Assembly: GCA_002633005.1 (NCBI GenBank)
Contig: NMRA01000403.1
Coordinates: 272,309 to 334,308, forward strand
Source of the DNA: Phoronis australis
Taxonomy: Eukaryota; Phoronida; Phoronidae
DNA length: 62,000 bases
Reading direction: 5' to 3'
This document shows, in pieces, positions 56,757 through 62,000 of the stretch. The position numbers and the translations under genes are program-made. How positions within the stretch are numbered: the first letter of the stretch is position 1; the number at the start of each line of letters is the position of its first letter. The notes beneath the pieces are model-generated. The model saw only the letters and a list, made by a program, of their open reading frames with translations. It made no database searches and was not told the DNA's origin.

Positions 56757-59700
56757 CTGCAACATGAGCAGAAATATGCATAAGTCACGGTACACGGCAA
56801 AAGAAGTCAGACAAAATACCATTTCCCATTACGACATCTAATTACGTTAACTGCAAAAATGACTGGTTAGAGCTATTAGTGGGGCAAAATTTTGATTACA
56901 AAATGGCTTCTCCACCTTGCAAACATCCCTGTTCATTTTCGTCTATTCATGAGCAGTGTGGCTGTTTTACTTCCATTAAAAAGATGCAAAACCATGTTGT
57001 TTTAGCCCATGAACAAATATCTCTCACAACTAAATGACTTAAACCCTCAAAACACATTGACAATCTGTAACCCTCGTCAAGCCTCAAAACTTTGGAAGAA
57101 AATGACTAATCCGTACGAAGTCTTTTAAATTAGAAAACATAACTTTAAGGTTTTGAGTGAGTTAATGTTTTAGGCAGAATGTGAGTCCAACTTCAACAAC
57201 TTCCAACAAAGACGGTAAAAGTTTAGAATAACTATGCTTTTAACGCCCACAACTACGCATGAAAGGGCCCAAAATACATTCTGTGGATGCAAACAATCGC
57301 AAAGCACTTGTGGTGAAAATTTTTGCTAATGGAAAGGAAATAGTGAATTCAATCAGCATCAATCTTTCAACATTTCAAGCTCAACCACAAATCATCATCA
57401 TGGCAACTACTTTGTTAGTTCAACCAGATTAGATCCACAGTATACTTACAAAACACTGCGCCTCATTTTGAGTTACTTTGTTTATTTTCAAATTAAAATC
57501 TACAATACGAAGCCCCGTTTCGGGTGAAATCACAAAAAGTGCTAAGTAAATTTTTTAAAACTTACCCGTCGCGAAAATTTAGGCATTTGCCACAGTGGTC
57601 GATCTTCCACAGGATTCTGATAGACTCGAAGTAGAGAAGCTCTGGTCTCGTAAATTTTTTGATTCTTTTTCTTCTGCAATAGATTTAAAACAGAATTTCA
57701 ATGCAAAGAAATAGAACAATGAATCCAACTGCTTTATCCAATTGGATTGACAGCGGGCTTTCCACAATTTCAACGTAGTTGTACTGAAATCAGAAGCTGC
57801 AGCGTATTAACATAATTGCCAGAATGACCAGTTTTCAATTTTCAAAGACTTTTAATTACGTTGTGAAAGCGCACAACATTCCGGTGGTCTATTGGTAGAT
57901 ACAGCATGGAAATGAAAAATAATTATTTATTTCTTGTTTTATACTTTCAAAAAATAAAAAAGAAAAATTCTACTTTTTCGTCATACTGCTCTCTTAATTG
58001 GTGATGAATTGCCATAATCATTTCAGAATTTGCACATAAATTGTAACACTCATGGATCTAGGAATACACAAGAGAGATGCGATTCAATTCAGCAGACTGC
58101 TGTAATAACCTGCAACCAACATTTGGCCACCATTTTTGCCCGATTTATTGTTTCGTCGTGCCCAAAGGGAGGGGCGAGAGCTGTGTGCCCTGGCCTCCCC
58201 AATGCGCCTTTACATGAGACAATCTGACATACCTGCACCTGCTGAGCTCTAGCTTCCAGGTCCTGCTGCCTTTGCTCTGACAACCATTTGTCTTGGTATT
58301 TGTGTTCAAGCAGTTCAAAGATGGGTGTTGAAGGTCTGCGAATAACACAATTTGGTTTAACAGAGCAATGTGAATGCAGATGTGCTTCAGATGATTAGAG
58401 TGGGTGCATAATATCTGGATATTATCTGCAAACTATGCAAACTTAGTTTTCATAGAGAGATGATAAACGAGAAGACATGAAAATTACTACGTAAACATTT
58501 AAGCTACTGAGTACGTACATTGCTGGGGCACTTTACACTGAAATTCACAAATGGGAACAGAGCTTGATAGAATACTCTAACGTACCATGATGGGAACATA
58601 AACTTTAGACAAGAACTGGGAATATGTACTAAAAATATAAATGTTAATAATTACCTGGTAGAGACCCCAAATACCATAGTGGGAGGGAGTCGTCGTGTTC
58701 GTCTTGTCCCTGGCAACCTATCCTCTGTTGTTTTACGAATATCATGGGTGGCCCTGAACTGTGATTGGTCAATGGCATTAGTAAGCCCTGCCTCTAGCGC
58801 CGCCTTGTTGAGTTTAGCAAAGTCTCTTACGGTCTTTTCTTTCTTTTTATGATGGAATGGCAACGAGACTGTCGGTGTGTATCCACTCAGCACTGCAAAA
58901 ACAGTCATCAGTGATATAGTGCACACCACTATCTTATTGGAGATTAGAGCAATTACCGAACATAAAAGAGCTGGCCGTTCATCCCTAAATGCCAGAATGG
59001 AGTTAATCAGTCATGTAGGATATTGGCTGCAGGCTTCCCAACTTGTTGTTGGGCTATAGAATCGAACAAGTTGGGAGCAACGGAAAAATGCCATAATGTG
59101 TTTACACATCATAATCATGCGCGCACCGCTTTTTTGTTACCAAAAGGTCCACATCAGGAATTCGAGCCCCCGCACATTGAAGGCTGGGTGCGCGCATGAT
59201 AATGAAGAGGATGCGTGATTTTTTTGTGGAGACACAATCGCCAGGTGTGCAGTCGAAGAGGCAATTCCCAAATAAAATAAAAAACAACATCCTGCGTCCG
59301 TACAAGTGAAGCCCACGTGTATGTTGCATTTCCAATCATATATTCGAGCATGTACTTGCGCTTATGTCGATCCCTACTGTATCTTTTTACAGAGAGTGTC
59401 ACATGACTTACATTCAGCCACGCCAAACTCGCGTTCTGCTTGAGGTTGTCCGAAGACAAAGTCTTGTGGAATACTATATCCTCTCCGCATGGGGCGTCCA
59501 AGCTCACTCTGAAAACACATACGAAACAGTTACTACCATTCACCCAGATTTGAAAAACTGACTGTGGTAATCATTTGAACTGGCCTGAAATATGTAAGTA
59601 ATAAGAGCTATACAGTTAGATATTGTGCATCGAAATGATTTCACAATTGTCTCTTGGTCTTGCCATGGCATAAAAACATATCCAAATAAGTTAGCCAGGA

Positions 59701-60172
59701 AGGTGTTTGACATGAAATAGGTATTCACAGGGTTAACAGCAAAAATGACTGTTACTATACACACAATTTTCGCTCTTCTAAAATCAGAGCAATTTCGAAG
59801 CAAACATTTCCTGAGTATTGACTATTGTATGCAGCTCAATTCAAAACAAAATATCAAACTTCAAAATCACATCAATTACACAAAATTACGGACCTGGACA
59901 GACGTACATTTAGATTTACTATAACATGATGTTTCACATTTCAAAAAGCTAAAGTAACGTTTATGACTACAAAAACAGGCCGATTTCAAGATTGCCAGAC
60001 GACGGCCCGGTGTGATTAAAAACAAAACAGTCAGAGGCGTGATTTACTCGTTTTCCCGCAAAAATCGCCTTACCCTTAAATGTAGTTGGTTTATCAGCAT
60101 CGTATCGCGTTTATCTCCCAATATTCCTGTAGCAGTGTTCTGAAACTGGTATGTACTCGTTGACGCAGCCAT
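56628..60172 (-). CDS. CFAP77: Cilia- and flagella-associated protein 77 (complete, six exons)
   Basis: Exons 60172-60074, 59508-59412, 58892-58655, 58335-58233, 57673-57566 and 56756-56628 give 257 aa; every border is GT-AG and every phase agrees. Recognisable family blocks, in order: GILGDKRDTMLINQL (16-30), SELGRPMRRGYSIPQDFVFG (34-53), DFAKLNKAALEAGLTNA, LPPTMVFGVSTRPSTP, FELLEHKYQDKWLSEQ, KIYETRASLLRVY, PLWQMPKF and HEFDRVGRQGLHGHGIYEP near the C-terminus. The protein is a microtubule inner protein that binds inside the doublet microtubules of motile cilia and flagella. No signal peptide or membrane segment; the middle is helical and rich in Lys, Arg and Gln. It is in the same orientation as Barhl, whose promoter is 15.7 kb downstream. 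Residue-level identification rests on my memory of the human protein. Confidence 0.92.
57566..57673 (-). CDS. CFAP77: CFAP77 exon 5
   Basis: Acceptor TTGCAG, donor GTAAGT. 36 codons: KKKNQKIYETRASLLRVYQN then PVEDRPLWQMPKFSRR. Confidence 0.93.
58233..58335 (-). CDS. CFAP77: CFAP77 exon 4
   Basis: Acceptor TTCGCAG, donor GTATGT. Completes Arg, then PSTPIFELLEHKYQDKWLSE and QRQQDLEARAQQVQ; likely helical. Confidence 0.92.
58655..58892 (-). CDS. CFAP77: CFAP77 exon 3
   Basis: Acceptor TTTGCAG, donor GTAATT. Encodes LLSGYTPTVSLPFHHKKKEK, DFAKLNKAALEAGLTNA, a HDIRKTTEDR segment and LPPTMVFGVST, leaving two bases. Confidence 0.93.
58936..59100 (-). repeat. ~200-bp dispersed repeat, copy 2, in CFAP77 intron 2
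   Basis: Reverse complement of the unit at 28597-28800; shares GGAGATTAGAGCAATTACCG-type, CCAGAATGGAGTTAATCAG-type and ATAGAATCGAACAAGTTGGG segments. Confidence 0.75.
59117..59197. mobile_element. Short ATGCGCGCACC element in CFAP77 intron 2
   Basis: Perfect inverted ends ATGCGCGCACC and GGTGCGCGCAT, 81 bp overall. Its interior matches the larger unit at 24837-25006 (AAAAGGTCCACATC, GAAGGCTGGGTG). The flanks extend the inverted symmetry as TC and GA. It abuts the dispersed repeat copy at 58936-59100. Confidence 0.7.
59412..59508 (-). CDS. CFAP77: CFAP77 exon 2
   Basis: Acceptor TTTTCAG, donor GTAAGT. Encodes SELGRPMRRGYSIPQDFVFG then QPQAEREFGVAE plus one base. Confidence 0.92.
60074..60172 (-). 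CDS. CFAP77: CFAP77 exon 1
   Basis: 33 codons from MAASTSTYQFQNTATG to LHLR, donor GTAAGG. The ATG is the first Met; upstream sequence is promoter-like. Confidence 0.88.
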
Positions 60173-60277
60173 GGTTGTAAATTAGGTTCGGCAAACGAAA
60201 AGAAATCTATCACAACTGATCCACACGTTCTTGTTCGCGATGTTTTGTGATTGCTTGTGCTTACAATGCCAAGCTTT

Positions 60278-60291
60278 GTCGTCCAGGCGAC
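60278..60291. promoter_or_regulatory. CFAP77: Candidate RFX X-box upstream of CFAP77
   Basis: GTCGTCCAGGCGAC, an imperfect palindrome matching the X-box layout (GTYGYC, 2-base spacer, RRCRAC), lies 106 bases upstream of the start codon. RFX factors drive motile and sensory cilium genes through such sites close to the promoter. A CACGTGAC site follows at 60297-60304. Single-site evidence only. Confidence 0.4.
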
Positions 60292-60304
60292 AGGACCACG
60301 TGAC

Positions 60305-61128
60305 TTCCTGAAACAACTCTCGCGGAGTCGCGTGAGCCTAATCGAGATGTTCTTTTGTTGTCTAAGGTGAATGGCTGCGGTTAATCGCTACGGGTGCGGG
60401 GGTACTTCCCAAAGAGTTTTTGGTAGGGACTTGCGACCTATCCGTCATTTTATCTGTCTCGTACCATTTCGGATAGTTTTGCCTTTTGGGATATCGGTAC
60501 GTAAACAGAAGAGAGTAATCGGGATGGTGTTCACTGCCACTGACTGGTGCCGGTTCGGCGAAACGGTCCTCAGTCTCGACCAGGGCACGGGTTGCTGGGA
60601 ATCAGATTATGTACTTCTAGCAAGTGAGAGAAGGTTTTCAGTTGCCACAATGCCGGAAGGCTAATTTTAACGAGGGAGGGTCAAGTACAGCACGGGTACC
60701 GTTCTCACTACATAAGACGTGCACTTAAAATAATAAGTTGTTCATGATTTAGTGGTATAAGAATTTTTAGCCTATATCCATGTATGGTTTCAAAATCATT
60801 CCGGCGGGAAAAAAAGAACAGTTTGACACATATGGGTCAATTTCATTACCCTACCCTTATTATTAAGGTGGTAGACATATTCGTGTCGTTATAAAGCTGC
60901 GGCATTTCGCTCTACAGGCTAACAACGGAAATAAAATTAAACCGTCGATCTCATAATATACCTCAGTAATTATAGATGGCCAGGATTCGATTTATTACAA
61001 AAATCAAGTAACCACAAGCTAACAGTAATGTTTACGTTTTCTAATTATATAATTAATAAATGTGTATACTTATTTTCCTTGAGTGAAGGTCACCACTTCG
61101 ATATTTTGTTGCTCCCAGAAAAAAAAAT
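60305..61128. other. No gene firmly recognised upstream of CFAP77
   Basis: A plus-strand open frame at 60371-60664 (97 codons, starting MAAVNRYGCGG) begins just beyond the CFAP77 promoter in divergent orientation. I recognise no family and no splice site decides its structure. The rest is AT-rich. Confidence 0.4.
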
Positions 61129-61210
61129 CTCACATGGAACATTCAAATGTCACATGTGAGAATGCAATGTTCCATGTGAGAAATGCCCTTTGTCACATGG
61201 AACGTGAGTT
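61129..61210. repeat. Clustered TCACATGGAAC inverted repeats
   Basis: CTCACATGGAACATT and AATGTTCCATGTGAG-type segments face each other across 61129-61183, with CACATGTGAG between and a further TCACATGGAACGTGAG at 61194-61209. It could fold as a hairpin, and it contains several CACATG/CATGTG E boxes. Confidence 0.6.
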
Positions 61211-61560
61211 TTCAAACGTTAATTACAGCTAATTAAAAGCTCATTTTGCCAAAGTAAATTTTGAAATGACATCACAACTAAAAAGGCTATCTATTGCACC
61301 CACTTTCAATTGAATTGAGTGAAAAAAATTTTTGAGACTTTGTGAAAATCTCATATTATTTTGGAATGCGTTTTTTGTTACCAACGTACAGGCTTTCGAC
61401 GCTTCAAACCTTACTGGAGATGACCAGCCCTAAAATTCCCACCATAAGCATTGTCTGTGAGTGAAATCCTCTCACGATAGTTGCTATTATACCGAGGCCG
61501 ATATCAATAGAATGCTAAAAAACATAATTAAGCCTATATATATAGTTAAGCAGATCGAAA

Positions 61561-61698
61561 CATAGGGGAGAATCCAGGATTTTGAGCTGGGGGGAGGGGC
61601 AGGGTATGAGCCAGGATTATGCAAACTACCAAATGGAATCTGGAAGAATTTTAAGGGGGTATGGTCCTCTTGCCCCCCCCCCCCTAAATCCACCACTG
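61561..61698. mobile_element. CAGTGGCGGAT-family element, 138 bp
   Basis: Left end CATAGGGGAGAATCCAGGAT, right end CCCCTAAATCCACCACTG, flanked by CGAAA (61556-61560) and CAAAA (61699-61703), a 5-bp duplication with one change. Confidence 0.6.
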
Positions 61699-62000
61699 CA
61701 AAACACACTTTGGCAAGCGGACGTCTCTTGTCACTGCGTTGCCCATTTCCGGTGACCGTCGCGAAAACAGTGTACCATCGGGATGTCCGGAATACATGTT
61801 TGTTACTTATCTAAGGACACTTGTATAGCGTGTCCGGATCTCGGGATTAAAGGACAAGACACTCGTTTGCAGGAAATCTAATCACCATGAAAACCCATCC
61901 ATCTGAGCGGCACGCCCAAACGATGATTTCTTTGTGAGAACATTAGCAATTACAATAGCGTTCATACCAGGAAAAAATCCAATGTCCAATTGCATGGCAT

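Noticed and set aside
60371-60664. Divergent gene sharing the CFAP77 promoter (TTF1 lies there in human, from memory)
   Set aside because: The 97-residue translation has no similarity that I recognise to TTF1 or any other family; retained only as an unassigned open frame.

Overview
This is a eukaryotic, animal genomic window: small exons with GT-AG introns, many dispersed repeats and three recognisable metazoan genes. It carries parts of argininosuccinate synthase (ASS), a complete BarH-like homeobox gene (Barhl) and a complete CFAP77 gene for a ciliary microtubule inner protein. The gene content, moderate AT richness, very high repeat density and tandem pairs of near-identical blocks (which look like uncollapsed alleles) fit a heterozygous marine invertebrate, possibly an amphioxus or hemichordate. 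The species cannot be fixed from the sequence.

Layout. At 1-9.05 kb, six plus-strand exons encode the middle and C-terminal part of ASS. At 13.2-15.2 kb, three minus-strand exons encode the ASS N-terminus. The split codon at the end of the third minus exon joins in phase to the first plus exon, so one gene appears to be cut by an inversion; about 90 central residues are missing. Between and around these exons lie minisatellites, tRNA-related SINE-like units, foldback elements and a 95-base gap. From 15.2 to 28.8 kb there is no recognisable gene, only repeats, including a 1.65 kb element with clear 5-bp target duplications and a second element nested in it. A single unrecognised candidate exon lies at 28.9-29.1 kb.

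Barhl occupies 41.0-29.2 kb on the minus strand: a TATA/CCAAT/GC-box promoter, a short untranslated first exon and three coding exons giving 325 aa with an eh1 repressor motif and a BarH homeodomain. CFAP77 occupies 60.2-56.1 kb on the same strand: six exons, 257 aa, with a candidate RFX X-box upstream. The 15.7 kb between them has no convincing gene and is the natural place for Barhl enhancers; two candidate conserved-type blocks at 50.6-50.95 and 51.7-51.95 kb stand out.

From memory, human chromosome 9q34 carries CFAP77 directly followed by BARHL1 in the same orientation, with ASS1 on the same band. The window therefore looks like an ancient microsyntenic block. The genes do not form a common pathway: one is a urea-cycle/arginine enzyme, one a neural transcription factor and one a structural protein of motile cilia. 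Proximity is better explained by shared ancestry and possibly by Barhl regulatory elements spread around CFAP77.

Assembly caution. Single N characters at 5561, 7399 and 54982 separate tandem copies of the same sequence, and the N at 9052 cuts through the last ASS exon. They mark contig joins, and several apparent oddities here are probably assembly artefacts.
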